Assembly (NCBI GenBank): GCA_050633105.1
Contig: JBOEFW010000016.1
Span: forward strand, 186,001-250,000
DNA length: 64,000 nucleotides
DNA from: Aureispira sp050633105
Lineage (GTDB): Bacteria > Bacteroidota > Bacteroidia > Chitinophagales > Saprospiraceae
Direction of reading: 5' to 3'
Below the pieces are notes generated by a model, which saw only the letters and a program-made list of their open reading frames with translations, did no database searches and was not told where the DNA came from. Position numbers and translations under genes: made by a program. Position 1 is the first letter of the stretch. Each line of letters starts with the position of its first letter. This document shows, one piece after another, positions 54,860-64,000 of this stretch.

Positions 54860-54987
54860 TAAAAGTTTTCCACAGCAATTTTGTGAATAGCTGTTTATAA
54901 GTGCGCAAAAGCCAATTTTTTCTACACTGTTTTTCGTTTTTACAAACGTAAAAATAAACGCAAAAAAGTTATCTTCCTACTAGAATC

Positions 54988-57900
54988 TTACTTTATCCTT
55001 GGAGAAGGCTCGATTTCTAAAGTCAATTGGGTGTTTCCACTGCTCTTTACCAATTTAATTAACCGCCATTGACCACGCAATAATTGGACAATTCCAAAAC
55101 TCACAGCTTGCCCTGTTTCTTCCTTCCAATAGCTAGCCGCCGCCCTAAGCGCTGCTACTTCTTCTTTGATTTTAGCCTTGTTGTGCCCTAGTTTTTCAAT
55201 GTCTTGTGTTAAGTGTTGCAACAAAACTAAAGAGTCGTCTTCTAAGGATAAAACCAAATCAACCATTCCAGTATAATAACGTTGCGTTTTGTCATTTCCA
55301 TAACGGAAGTTCTTGTACTTTTCGATCTTCTTAATGGAAAATTTATCGTGTAAATTTTGGTAGAATTGCTGACTGTATTGCAGCCATTGAGCGGCGCCCC
55401 AATATTCTTGCAATTCATGTTGTTCTAATAAATTTCGCGCCATAGCCAAGCGCTTTTCTTCAGCAAAATCAGTAGGATTATCAGCTTGAATAAAGGTTGC
55501 TAAGACAGGTTGTATTTGAGCAAAACTCAATTCTTCGGCGTCTAATCTTGGCAATAACTTACTAAACATGCGAGGAGCCCCCAATCTAAAATCTAAGTTG
55601 GGAAATAAACTTTGAGCTTGCTCAATAATGGTTGTTTGAAAATGGTCTTGTGCCCCCGCTCGTTCTTCTAAATAATCTATCGCGTGTGGAACAATAACCG
55701 TCGTTGCTCGATTTTTTTCATAAGCAAAGTGCTTTATTTTCATGGGAATATTCTGTCCTTCCCACAACCAAAGGGCGTGTTCGCCTTGTGTATCCAAACT
55801 TGGCAATTCTTCTTGACCTTTATGAAAAACACGATTCAGCCACTTGGTTGGCTTCTTGGGTGCCGTTGGAAAAATGAGGTAGTCGCGAGCGCGGGTAATT
55901 CCTACGTACATTAAGCGGGCTTCTTCTGATAGGGCTTCTTTTTTGGCCTGAATACGGGCAGGATGATTGTTGACGGTTTCCTCTAAGGCTGTTTTTTGTT
56001 TTTGATCGGCATAGGGATTGATCCAATAACACAACAAACGATTCGCTAAAGGTTGACGAATATCAATTTGATCGGTTGTCCGTACTATTCTAAAGCCCCA
56101 GATATTTTCTCGTAAATTATCCATCAAACTATGACAAATAACTACAGGCCATTCCAACCCTTTACTTTTATGATAAGTCAGCACATTAACCGCATCTTTG
56201 CCAGCGCCTTTTCCTTGTTCATCTAACCCTTCCTTGGCCAACCCATCCAACCACAATAAAAAACCTCCCAAGGTCGCCGCACTGTGCAAACGTTGACAAG
56301 CCGCCTCATAATCCAAGGCCAATTTACGCACGGCATCTATATTATCTAAGCGCTGTTGTTCATTGCTCCAAGCCACGATTTTCCGACGCAAATCCAATTG
56401 TTCAATGACACTGTTCACAATCTCAGTTGTTGAGAGTTCTTTACTTTTGTAACGCAACTCCTGCAAAATGAGAATATCTTCCTTGTCGTGTCCCCATGCT
56501 TCTTTTCCAGCTCTAGTCGCTTGATCCAATTCCTCTAGATAATCCAGACGATTGGCTATAATTTCCTCAATGGATTTTTCTTGTGTTAATAATAATATTT
56601 CGGCAATAGCCAAGGCATCGTGCTTATTAAGAATATAGCGCAAGCAAGCCAGTAACAAACTTGCTTCAGCTGTTTGCAACAAACCGTCTCTAGAAATAGA
56701 GGCTTTTAAGCCTTCCTTGTTGAGTGCTGTTGCAATGACTTGACAAGATTTATTAGAACGGCAAAGCACTGCAATATCGCCCGCTTCTAAAGGGCGCACA
56801 GCATTCGATCCTTTTATTCTCACTTGCCAATCTTCTGCCAAAATTTCCTTAATTCGACTGGCAATACATTGCTCAAACCAAGGCGAGCCAGGCATTCTAC
56901 TGCCCTCATAAACAAAATGCCAATGCTGGGTAGCAATACCCAAATCAGGCGATTCCTTTTCTTTCACATAAGGAGCTGCCGTTTTTAAAGCAATCCGCTC
57001 TTTGGGCATTTCATCGCCAAAAGATTCTAAAAATAAACCATTGGATAGATGCACCAAATCCTCCCGTGAGCGCCAAGACATCGGTAAATTCTCAATATTG
57101 TCCGTGCTATCCATTACCGCCTTCATCAAATCTGGAGCCGCCCCTCTAAATCCATAGATGGACTGTTTTGGATCACCTACCCAAATAGATTGGTTGGCAA
57201 TCTCACTCAATTGCAAAAAGATTTTGAGCTGAATCGGGTTCGTATCTTGGAACTCATCCACTAATAATAAATCAATCTCATCCTTCAATACTTCTTGCAC
57301 CAAAGGGTGATCCAAGAGTTTTAGAATGAGGACTTCCATATCAATATAATCAATCAGTCCGCGCACTTTTTTGTAGTCTTCATACTCTTGAAGAACAGCT
57401 ATAGCGGTATCAAATAAGAGGCTGACATAACTCTCAATTTGTGCATGAAAATCAGGATGTTCAATGTGTTTTTTAGCAAATTCTTGTAGCTCTTCTACAT
57501 CTTCTCGGCTTTTTTTGGGCACTTTGAGTTTGCCAATACGCGCCCAGTCGTACCAGTTAAGAAAACCGCGATTTCTCAGAACATTAAGCATTCCGCGTAA
57601 AGCCGCCAATAAAGTCACTTTACCTTTGGTTCCATCTTCATTTTCTTCTACATCGTTAATCGTCTGCTGAAGTAGGCGCTGTAGTTCTGTATTAAAATAA
57701 CTGGCAGGACGCTCACTTGGTGTAGGCAGAAGTTCAAAAAAACTCTTGATAGAATACGTTTTGCTCTCTTCTAAGGTTTCCAAATCAAAATTATTGGAAC
57801 GCGCTAAATCAGTAAGCTGTTTGAGATCTTGGCGCCAGTCTCGACGATTGCGAGCACTTTTATTAAAACCCAATTTTTCGCCCAGCACTTCAATTTCTTG

Positions 57901-58284
57901 GACACGTTCCAAAGAAATAACATTCGCCAATGAGCGGTTAAAAATATTCTGTTGATCCGTATCTGCTACAATATCTACTTCAGGAGAAACCCCTGCCTCA
58001 AAAGCAAAACGCTTGAGCAACTGCACCCCAATTGCATGAACGGTTCCAATCATAGCATTGCCCAATTCATCCGCCTCTTTGGTAAGGCCTTTTTCAAGCA
58101 ATTTGATACGAACGCGCTCTTTGAGTTCCGCTGCCGCTTTGTTGGTAAAGGTGGTTGCAATAATTCCAGAGGCACGCACTTGGGCTTCTTGGCCATCTTT
58201 TGGGCTCAATAAAGCGGACATTTGCTCTGTCAAGGTATACGTTTTACCGCTCCCTGCGCCTGCTGATATAATCTTTAAATTCAT
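54988..58284 (-). CDS. AddA/UvrD-like helicase with degenerate nuclease domain
   Basis: 1098 residues. A superfamily 1A helicase with Walker A SAGAGSGKTYTL at 6-17, motif II LLVDEFQDTNPIQL, motif III VGDPKQSIYGFRGAAPDL, motif V LTYHKSKGLEWPVV and motif VI LMYVGITRARDYLIF, in the order of AddA and RecB. The C-terminus keeps the shape of the RecB-like nuclease: GMVDLVL with Asp1009 is followed by LVLLQHLTQ where active enzymes have (I/L)-D-Y-K-T, so Asp is Gln1023 and Lys is Leu1025. The helicase should unwind and help in double-strand-break repair, but cutting by this subunit is doubtful. No addB gene is nearby. Confidence 0.88.
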   Translation of the reverse strand: MNLKIISAGAGSGKTYTLTEQMSALLSPKDGQEAQVRASGIIATTFTNKAAAELKERVRIKLLEKGLTKEADELGNAMIGTVHAIGVQLLKRFAFEAGVSPEVDIVADTDQQNIFNRSLANVISLERVQEIEVLGEKLGFNKSARNRRDWRQDLKQLTDLARSNNFDLETLEESKTYSIKSFFELLPTPSERPASYFNTELQRLLQQTINDVEENEDGTKGKVTLLAALRGMLNVLRNRGFLNWYDWARIGKLKVPKKSREDVEELQEFAKKHIEHPDFHAQIESYVSLLFDTAIAVLQEYEDYKKVRGLIDYIDMEVLILKLLDHPLVQEVLKDEIDLLLVDEFQDTNPIQLKIFLQLSEIANQSIWVGDPKQSIYGFRGAAPDLMKAVMDSTDNIENLPMSWRSREDLVHLSNGLFLESFGDEMPKERIALKTAAPYVKEKESPDLGIATQHWHFVYEGSRMPGSPWFEQCIASRIKEILAEDWQVRIKGSNAVRPLEAGDIAVLCRSNKSCQVIATALNKEGLKASISRDGLLQTAEASLLLACLRYILNKHDALAIAEILLLTQEKSIEEIIANRLDYLEELDQATRAGKEAWGHDKEDILILQELRYKSKELSTTEIVNSVIEQLDLRRKIVAWSNEQQRLDNIDAVRKLALDYEAACQRLHSAATLGGFLLWLDGLAKEGLDEQGKGAGKDAVNVLTYHKSKGLEWPVVICHSLMDNLRENIWGFRIVRTTDQIDIRQPLANRLLCYWINPYADQKQKTALEETVNNHPARIQAKKEALSEEARLMYVGITRARDYLIFPTAPKKPTKWLNRVFHKGQEELPSLDTQGEHALWLWEGQNIPMKIKHFAYEKNRATTVIVPHAIDYLEERAGAQDHFQTTIIEQAQSLFPNLDFRLGAPRMFSKLLPRLDAEELSFAQIQPVLATFIQADNPTDFAEEKRLAMARNLLEQHELQEYWGAAQWLQYSQQFYQNLHDKFSIKKIEKYKNFRYGNDKTQRYYTGMVDLVLSLEDDSLVLLQHLTQDIEKLGHNKAKIKEEVAALRAAASYWKEETGQAVSFGIVQLLRGQWRLIKLVKSSGNTQLTLEIEPSPRIK

Positions 58285-58351
58285 TATTTATGCTCTATGG
58301 TTTATAAGTCTCGGAAGGGCTATCCTTGCAGCCAATATAAACCATTTTTCT

Positions 58352-61300
58352 TTAATTCATTCGCCCTGCTAGAATACAGGTTTTCTTAAAGCGCTTGATG
58401 GTCCCATCTGGACGGAAAAGTTCTATGGTTAGTAGGTGAATGCCTACTCTAGCTTTTTGCCCATTATTATCGGTTCCATCCCATTGCAAACTCCCTTCTC
58501 TATCCAGCAGTTCTCCATTGACTAAGTTTCTAACCAAGCGCCCTGTTGCATCGTACACATCTATATTCGCGACATAACCCAAGTTGTCTACATTGTAATT
58601 AATCAATAAGAAATCTTGGTAGCCATCTGCATCAGGAGATAAAGTTTCTACAGGCAATTGAATTAACTCACTTCCTGCAAATTCATTGGTCAAGAAAACA
58701 GAGTTTTGATAAGCAGGAGTCGCATAATCAACGGTGCTCGCCGCAGAATGCCAATTATTGGCATCATTAGTAGGCGCTAACATGTCAATACGCTCCAAAG
58801 AAACACCATTCTTATTATCAATTAAAGGCGAATGAAAATCTGCTTCATAATCGAACTGATCCAGCACCTTTACTAGGTAAGCTATTTGTGGATTTCCAAA
58901 TTGATCTAAATAAGCAGAATCATACGCAGCATATAAAAAGACTGCTCCTTCTCCATCGGCAAAGGTAGGTAAATTATTCTCCACAAAATTCTCAGGATTC
59001 GGAGTATTGTATTGTGTACGTACTTGGTTTGCTTCTTCTGTTAAGACAACATATTCGTTGGGAAAAATCAACCAATCCACGTCAATAGGGCGTGTTTGTA
59101 AAGTAGTTGTATTGGCTAAATTTCCCTCTTCTACCACGGCATTGGAAATCACTAAATCAGCAGCATTAATCACCTTGTCTGATAAATTATACAATTCAAT
59201 AAAATCCTCTCCTCCTGTCACAGGATTAAATAGAATTTCATTCAAAATTAAATCTCCTGATTCTACATCTTCTGGCAAGGCAAATCGTGCGGTGTTTTTG
59301 AGGGCAATAGAATTCCCAACACAATCCGTTAAGCCAGCACTCATTGTCACGGTATAGGTTGTTCCTAAAACCAACGGTTGACTTAAAGTCAATACCACAC
59401 TGTTATAAAAAGGCTGCTCTAAACTAATATTAACCACTGACACACCACCTGTAATTGTATAATTACTTGGATCAATTGCCACAAGGTCGCCCATTGCTTC
59501 AGAGAAATAAACACGAACAGTATTTGCTCCTATTGGGAAAGCACGCAAGGCATCAGGTGCTTGTTGATCATCGCCTGTTTCTAGTACAGAGTTGGCTGTA
59601 GCTGGTGTACCTCCTAATAGATTTTCACAAGCCCTCCAATTGCTCGCCCCTTCACAAGGGCGTTCTGGGTTAATTCGCTCTAACGACCAACCACCATCAT
59701 CTTTGTCTGCATTCTGATACCAAAACAATTCATAAGCTACCGCATCAATCACCTCTCCTGTTGGATCTCTCAGTTCTAGTTCATCACTTGTATTCAAATC
59801 AGGAAAAGCAGTTAAGGCTAAGGTATTTCCAAAACTGGCTAAACTTGGATCACTGGCTTTATGTAAAATGACATACTCCCCTGGTTGTAATACAAAAAAT
59901 GGCAAATTGGTCGTGACAGAAGAAGCATCTGTAAAGGTAAAATTTTCTAAGTTGAAGGTTTTGTTGCTGCGATTATACAATTCAATGTATTCTGTCTCTG
60001 GTAACCCTACAGGTGGATTAGGGTCCGCCATAATTTCATTGATAATAATATCATAGTGGCTGGCTGCGCCTGCCTCAAAGTAGGTAAAATTAGCCGTCGT
60101 AGCTGCCAATGGGTTTCCTACACAATCTTCTAAATTACTAAGTGTAATCGTATAAGTTGTTTGGTCTATCATATTGGCACTCAATGTCAACGCCACTTCT
60201 TTATCTGACAAAACTACGATGGTAATAATGCTTACTCCATTATTAATGCTGTAGTTATTGGTTTGGCTGGCTAGACCAGCATTTAAAACATCATCAAATT
60301 CTAAAAGAACTTGATTGCTTCCCAATTGGCGAACATTCGTTACGCCTAGTGGTGTATTATCAGAAACCGTACTGAGTACCAAATTAGCGGAACCAGGTGT
60401 TCCTCCTGCCCCTGCAACAGAAGCAATCCAGTTATCTCCTCCTTTACAGGATAAGTTGGGATTGATCAAAGCCAAACTCCAACCACCATTTTCCTTGGTA
60501 GCATCTTGATACCATTCTTCTTCGTAATCCACACTATCTAGTGTCACTCCATTATCATTGTACAACTGTAACAGTTCGCCGCTATTTGTTAGACTTAAAT
60601 TACTAATTGGCACCACAATACCATAACCATTCATCAATGGAGCATCCGCTGCACTACAAATGATCGCATATTCATTGGGTCGCAACAATTGGCTTGGAAG
60701 CACTCGATTACTGCTTTCGTATAAGATATAATTGGCTAAATCTAGGTTCTTATTAGAATTATTAAAAACCTCTACATACTCTACCTCTGGCAAACCCACA
60801 ATAGGGCTTGGATCAGACATGATTTCTGTAATAATCAACTCTTGGTACCCCGCACGTTGTATGCTAATGTAATCAAAAGAATCGGTGGCATTCACTGTTG
60901 CGTTACCACTACAATCCGTCAATCCATTAACCGTAATAATATAGCGGGTGTTGTTTGTCATCGCTGTACCCAAGGTGAGGTTGACCGTGCTTGTACCTGC
61001 CAAGTTTGCTGCTGTCACCGTATTACTATTAATAATGTAGTTAGCAGGAATAGTCGCTGTATTATCTAACAGTTGATCAAATTCTAGAATGACGGTTGTT
61101 GCTCCCAAAAAACTAGCACTAACCAAAGCAGGTGCTTGTGTATCTGGTGTATTATCAAAAACCGAATTTTGCTGTCCTGGGCTCCCCCCTACCGCAGCTG
61201 TAGAAGCTATCCAATTGTTCGCCCCTTCACAAACCAAGGTGGGGTTGATCAATTCTAAACTCCAACCACCATCATCTTTCACGGCATCTTGATACCATGA

Positions 61301-62587
61301 CAATTCATAATCCACACTATCAACCGTTTGACCTGTGGCATCTTTGAGGCGCAATAATTCGCCTCCATTTGTCAAGGTAATTGAACCAATATCTAAAGTT
61401 GTTCCATAAACGGCATAATCCGCTACATTACTAGTTCCTGTCAAGATCACCATAGAATCAGGCTGCAAAATGAAACTGGGAAGATTCTTATCCTGCCCAT
61501 CATTAAAGACCAAGTTGCCCAAATCAATGTATTTGTTAGAGCGGTTGAGCAATTCCACAAACTCTGCATTCGGCAAGCCTACTACAGGAGTTGGATCTGC
61601 AAAAATTTCATTGATTACAATATCTTGTAGGGTCGCTGGTTGTAGATTATAATAGGTGAATGAGGCCGTAGTATTAACAGAGGGGTTGCTGTTTAAGTCT
61701 TCCACTCCATTGGCAGTAATCGTATAGTTTGTACCACTTGTGAGGGACAAACTGGTTAAATGCACTAAAGTAGGATCTACTCCATCCAATTGAGCATTGG
61801 TGATGGTAGCGCCATTATTCATTGTATAATTACCTGCCACATTCGCAGTTGTTGCATCCAATGGCTCATCAAAAATAACATCTATAGCTGTTCCACTCAG
61901 GGCACTCGCATTAACTAAGTTTGGAGGAATAACATCCACAAACAAGGGTGCTATTCGTATATTATCATAAAAGAATTTATCCCCTCTAGTCGTGGTGTAC
62001 TTCGCAGAGAAACCAAAATGACTCCCTGTTGTATGTGTTGTATCTGTAAAAGTGCCTTCTAAACTATAAGTTGTCCCACCTGTATAATCCGCATAAACTT
62101 CCCAAACACCTGTTCTGCTTCGAATAATCCGAAAACTAGCTGCTGGACTAGTTGCTACCGCTCCATTTGTTCCTCCAAAAATACGGGTACTACTGCCCCC
62201 ATCCAAGCGATAGATTTCTATAGAATCGGTACTACCGCTGGCTCCGATTTGCAAATAATAACCATCATTTGCAGTGGTCAAATCACTTTGATCTGCTTGT
62301 AAATAAACCCGTGTTTGATTAGAAGTAGATGGATTAAAATCCAAGCGCAAGTAAAATTCCCAGTGGGCGGTGTCCTGAATCGCTGCTGCGGTACTTAAAT
62401 AAGAGGTCGCAGAGCTGCCCAAATTGTCACTCTGCAATTCTCCAGTGGTAACGACAAACTCCGTAGTCGTCCCCAACCAAGTTGGGTTAGCAGTAAAATC
62501 GCCATCAGAGAAATCCTCCTGCAAGATTTGAGCTTGAACAAACTGCCCGCAGGCAAAGAATACGAATAATAATACAAAAATTCTCAT
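58352..62587 (-). CDS. giant lamin-tail-domain surface protein
   Basis: 1411 residues from the ATG at 62585-62587, which begins the signal peptide MRIFVLLFVFFACGQFVQAQ; the longer open frame upstream is not coding-like. A concanavalin-like domain (about 25-215) comes first. Then four lamin-tail repeats about 260 residues apart, each starting I(V/I)NEI-(F/M)ADP and VELLNRSNK, with conserved W-Y-Q-x-A-x-K-D-x-GGWSLE and C-x-G-x-NW stretches in the first three. Ig-like domains lie between repeats. The last 90 residues (TLSPDADGYQDFLLINYNV, SLQWDGTDNNGQKARVGIHL) resemble FlgD-Ig or type A/B sorting domains. It is exported, probably by type IX secretion, and stays on the surface. Confidence 0.87.
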   Translation of the reverse strand: MRIFVLLFVFFACGQFVQAQILQEDFSDGDFTANPTWLGTTTEFVVTTGELQSDNLGSSATSYLSTAAAIQDTAHWEFYLRLDFNPSTSNQTRVYLQADQSDLTTANDGYYLQIGASGSTDSIEIYRLDGGSSTRIFGGTNGAVATSPAASFRIIRSRTGVWEVYADYTGGTTYSLEGTFTDTTHTTGSHFGFSAKYTTTRGDKFFYDNIRIAPLFVDVIPPNLVNASALSGTAIDVIFDEPLDATTANVAGNYTMNNGATITNAQLDGVDPTLVHLTSLSLTSGTNYTITANGVEDLNSNPSVNTTASFTYYNLQPATLQDIVINEIFADPTPVVGLPNAEFVELLNRSNKYIDLGNLVFNDGQDKNLPSFILQPDSMVILTGTSNVADYAVYGTTLDIGSITLTNGGELLRLKDATGQTVDSVDYELSWYQDAVKDDGGWSLELINPTLVCEGANNWIASTAAVGGSPGQQNSVFDNTPDTQAPALVSASFLGATTVILEFDQLLDNTATIPANYIINSNTVTAANLAGTSTVNLTLGTAMTNNTRYIITVNGLTDCSGNATVNATDSFDYISIQRAGYQELIITEIMSDPSPIVGLPEVEYVEVFNNSNKNLDLANYILYESSNRVLPSQLLRPNEYAIICSAADAPLMNGYGIVVPISNLSLTNSGELLQLYNDNGVTLDSVDYEEEWYQDATKENGGWSLALINPNLSCKGGDNWIASVAGAGGTPGSANLVLSTVSDNTPLGVTNVRQLGSNQVLLEFDDVLNAGLASQTNNYSINNGVSIITIVVLSDKEVALTLSANMIDQTTYTITLSNLEDCVGNPLAATTANFTYFEAGAASHYDIIINEIMADPNPPVGLPETEYIELYNRSNKTFNLENFTFTDASSVTTNLPFFVLQPGEYVILHKASDPSLASFGNTLALTAFPDLNTSDELELRDPTGEVIDAVAYELFWYQNADKDDGGWSLERINPERPCEGASNWRACENLLGGTPATANSVLETGDDQQAPDALRAFPIGANTVRVYFSEAMGDLVAIDPSNYTITGGVSVVNISLEQPFYNSVVLTLSQPLVLGTTYTVTMSAGLTDCVGNSIALKNTARFALPEDVESGDLILNEILFNPVTGGEDFIELYNLSDKVINAADLVISNAVVEEGNLANTTTLQTRPIDVDWLIFPNEYVVLTEEANQVRTQYNTPNPENFVENNLPTFADGEGAVFLYAAYDSAYLDQFGNPQIAYLVKVLDQFDYEADFHSPLIDNKNGVSLERIDMLAPTNDANNWHSAASTVDYATPAYQNSVFLTNEFAGSELIQLPVETLSPDADGYQDFLLINYNVDNLGYVANIDVYDATGRLVRNLVNGELLDREGSLQWDGTDNNGQKARVGIHLLTIELFRPDGTIKRFKKTCILAGRMN

Positions 62588-62780
62588 ACAACTGTTTATT
62601 AACAAGCCATCTAGTAGCTTTGGTTTAGGAGTCAAAATACGGAAAATTAAACAGTCCAAGAGGAACTGAAAGTTAAAATTTAGGTAGTTCTTCTTTAAGT
62701 GATTAATTCCACTTACTCTCACAGCCTGCCTCTTACTAATTATTGTCCCTAGAATAACATTTTTTTTAACAAAATCTAGT

Positions 62781-62788
62781 TATCTTTG
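62781..62788 (+). promoter_or_regulatory. -7 element of the asd promoter
   Basis: TATCTTTG matches TAnnTTTG, 93 bases before the ATG. No TTG is found at the -33 position. Confidence 0.45.
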
Positions 62789-62880
62789 AAAAGAGCAACC
62801 AAGCGTTTTCAAACAAAGTAATTTTTGTTGATTTCGCTTAAAGCGATTGAAGTTTTCTCATCAAAAAACTAATTGGAGCA

Positions 62881-63903
62881 ATGAAAGTAGCTGTAGTAGG
62901 TGTAACAGGTATGGTTGGCCGTGTTTTGTGCCGTGTTTTGGAAGAACGAGCCTTTCCAATTACTGAATTTTTTCCTGTCGCTTCGGAGCGTTCTGTAGGA
63001 AAGTTAATAGAATTTAAAGGCGAACAACATGCTGTCATTAGCATGGAAGATGCCATTGCCAAAGCACCCGATTTAGCTATTTTCTCCGCAGGTGGAGCAA
63101 CAGCGAAGGCCTTTGCCCCTCTTTTTGCTGCGCAAGGCACAACCGTTGTAGATAACTCTTCTGCTTTCAGAATGGATGAAGATAAGCCGTTGATTGTACC
63201 AGAAGTCAACATCAACACCTTGCGCCCTACAGATAAAATAATTGCCAATCCCAATTGTTCTACCATTCAATTAGTGGTCGCACTACAACCTTTGCATGAG
63301 GCTTATGGTATTGATCGTTTGGTTATTTCGACCTATCAGTCGATGACAGGAACAGGGGTAAAAGCTGTGCGGCAGTATGAAGAAGAACAAGCAGGAACAA
63401 CTGCCCAAGCTCCTGCTTACCCGCATCCTATTTTTGAGAATTGCTTACCTCATTGTGATGTCTTTTTTGACAACGGTTATACCCGTGAAGAATTAAAATT
63501 AGTGGAGGAAACCCGTAAGATTTTAGGGGATTCTAGCCTCCGCATTACGGCTACGGCTGTTCGTGTTCCTGTCAAAGGCGGCCATTCGGAGAGTGTGAAT
63601 GTTAGTTTTGATCGCGACTTTGAAATAGAGGAAGTCCGTCAATTATTAGCAGGAACGGAAGGCCTTACCTTATTGGATGACCCGACCCATAATACCTACC
63701 CCACTCCTTTGCAAGCGATGAATCAAGATGGTGTTTTTGTTGGTCGCCTTCGCCGCGATTTATCCAATGAAAAAACGCTTAATTTATGGGTTGTAGCAGA
63801 TAACTTGCGCAAAGGAGCGGCGACCAATACCGTACAAATTGCAGAACATTTATTGCAGCAGGGTTGGCTTCCCAACCCCGCATCAACGCTAGCTTCTAGC
63901 TAG
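62881..63903 (+). CDS. asd: aspartate-semialdehyde dehydrogenase
   Basis: 340 residues. It reduces aspartyl phosphate to aspartate semialdehyde with NADPH, the branch point to lysine/diaminopimelate, threonine and methionine. The nucleotide motif is GVTGMVGR at 7-14, and the catalytic Cys126 lies in IANPNCSTIQL with the catalytic His in RVPVKGGHSESV. The short loop after the N-terminal motif places it in the bacterial (USG-1/Asd) group. Single gene. Confidence 0.95.
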   Translation: MKVAVVGVTGMVGRVLCRVLEERAFPITEFFPVASERSVGKLIEFKGEQHAVISMEDAIAKAPDLAIFSAGGATAKAFAPLFAAQGTTVVDNSSAFRMDEDKPLIVPEVNINTLRPTDKIIANPNCSTIQLVVALQPLHEAYGIDRLVISTYQSMTGTGVKAVRQYEEEQAGTTAQAPAYPHPIFENCLPHCDVFFDNGYTREELKLVEETRKILGDSSLRITATAVRVPVKGGHSESVNVSFDRDFEIEEVRQLLAGTEGLTLLDDPTHNTYPTPLQAMNQDGVFVGRLRRDLSNEKTLNLWVVADNLRKGAATNTVQIAEHLLQQGWLPNPASTLASS

Positions 63904-63942
63904 TTTTAGGGATGCTAAAAGGCGTCTAGGTAGAGTTTTAGA

Positions 63943-64000
63943 GGTATTATTTTTAATAACATGGGTATTATTTTTAATAACATGGGTATTATTTTTCACG
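63943..64000. repeat. 21-bp tandem direct repeat at the window edge
   Basis: The unit GGTATTATTTTTAATAACATG occurs at 63943-63963 and 63964-63984, and the first 12 bases of a third copy follow from 63985. TTATTTTTAATAA inside the unit is nearly palindromic. Whether more copies follow cannot be seen. Confidence 0.8.

Noticed and set aside
54860..54900. DnaA-box-like TTTTCCACA next to AT-rich sequence, possible replication origin
   Set aside because: Only one imperfect box, no cluster, and no dnaA, dnaN or similar genes nearby.

Overview
This window is a chromosomal segment of a free-living member of the Bacteroidota, most likely of the Saprospiria type (Aureispira or Saprospira-like). The phylum call rests on three things seen in the sequence. 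Promoters follow the Bacteroidota pattern TTG-N20-TAnnTTTG (404-434 on +, 10530-10560 on -). Giant surface proteins carry a type IX secretion C-terminal domain. Families confined to or typical of this phylum are present (DUF4292, DUF5777, the Bat cluster). The genus is inference. No rRNA, tRNA, CRISPR array or complete insertion sequence was found. One run of three N lies at 45311-45313.

Layout. 1-3.5 kb: the cut 5' end of an alpha/beta hydrolase, a polyprenyl diphosphate synthase, a long intergenic stretch with strong palindromes, and a tandem pair of S24 (LexA-fold) proteins. 3.6-10.6 kb: a complete RND efflux operon on the minus strand (tetR, tolC, adaptor, pump) with a consensus promoter, a likely operator palindrome and a terminator. 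10.7-12.6 kb: a lipoprotein, a gene interrupted by an in-frame TGA, and a DinB-fold protein. 12.9-17.3 kb: dut, a sugar nucleotidyltransferase, a TPR protein and a DUF4292 lipoprotein, a conserved envelope neighbourhood that here lacks its usual peptidoglycan hydrolase. 17.6-19.3 kb: a possible gene remnant, an NAD-binding epimerase-like protein and a secreted unknown. 19.6-26.2 kb: a MoxR-DUF58-BatD-like-BatA-BatB cluster with extra small genes. 26.2-29.4 kb: an AraC regulator divergent from an aldehyde dehydrogenase and its DUF779 partner, which are separated by an intrinsic terminator. 29.4-31 kb: lipoprotein, OsmC and pseudouridine synthase.

31.0-32.7 kb holds the most unusual gene: a very AT-rich, stand-alone reverse transcriptase of the Unknown-Group/Abi defence type. 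It has catalytic IDDY and a helical C-terminal half, and its 3' end runs antisense into the neighbouring TPR lipoprotein gene. It is the best candidate for a poorly described system here. 33.8-39.4 kb: NAD synthetase, an Rpn-family PD-(D/E)XK transposase/nuclease, a secreted DJ-1/PfpI protein fused to an NTF2-like domain with a membrane-bound AraC regulator next to it, and a gamma-carbonic-anhydrase-like protein. 40-44.9 kb: a secreted unknown, an M15 peptidase, a purple-acid-phosphatase-like enzyme with a C-terminal sorting-like domain, and bacilliredoxin. 45.4-49.1 kb: a four-gene c-type cytochrome operon with a DUF5777 beta-barrel. 49.3-62.6 kb: two giant surface proteins (PKD repeats with a type B sorting domain; lamin-tail repeats) flanking an AddA-like helicase whose nuclease site looks dead. 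62.9-63.9 kb: asd, followed by a 21-bp tandem repeat at the window edge.
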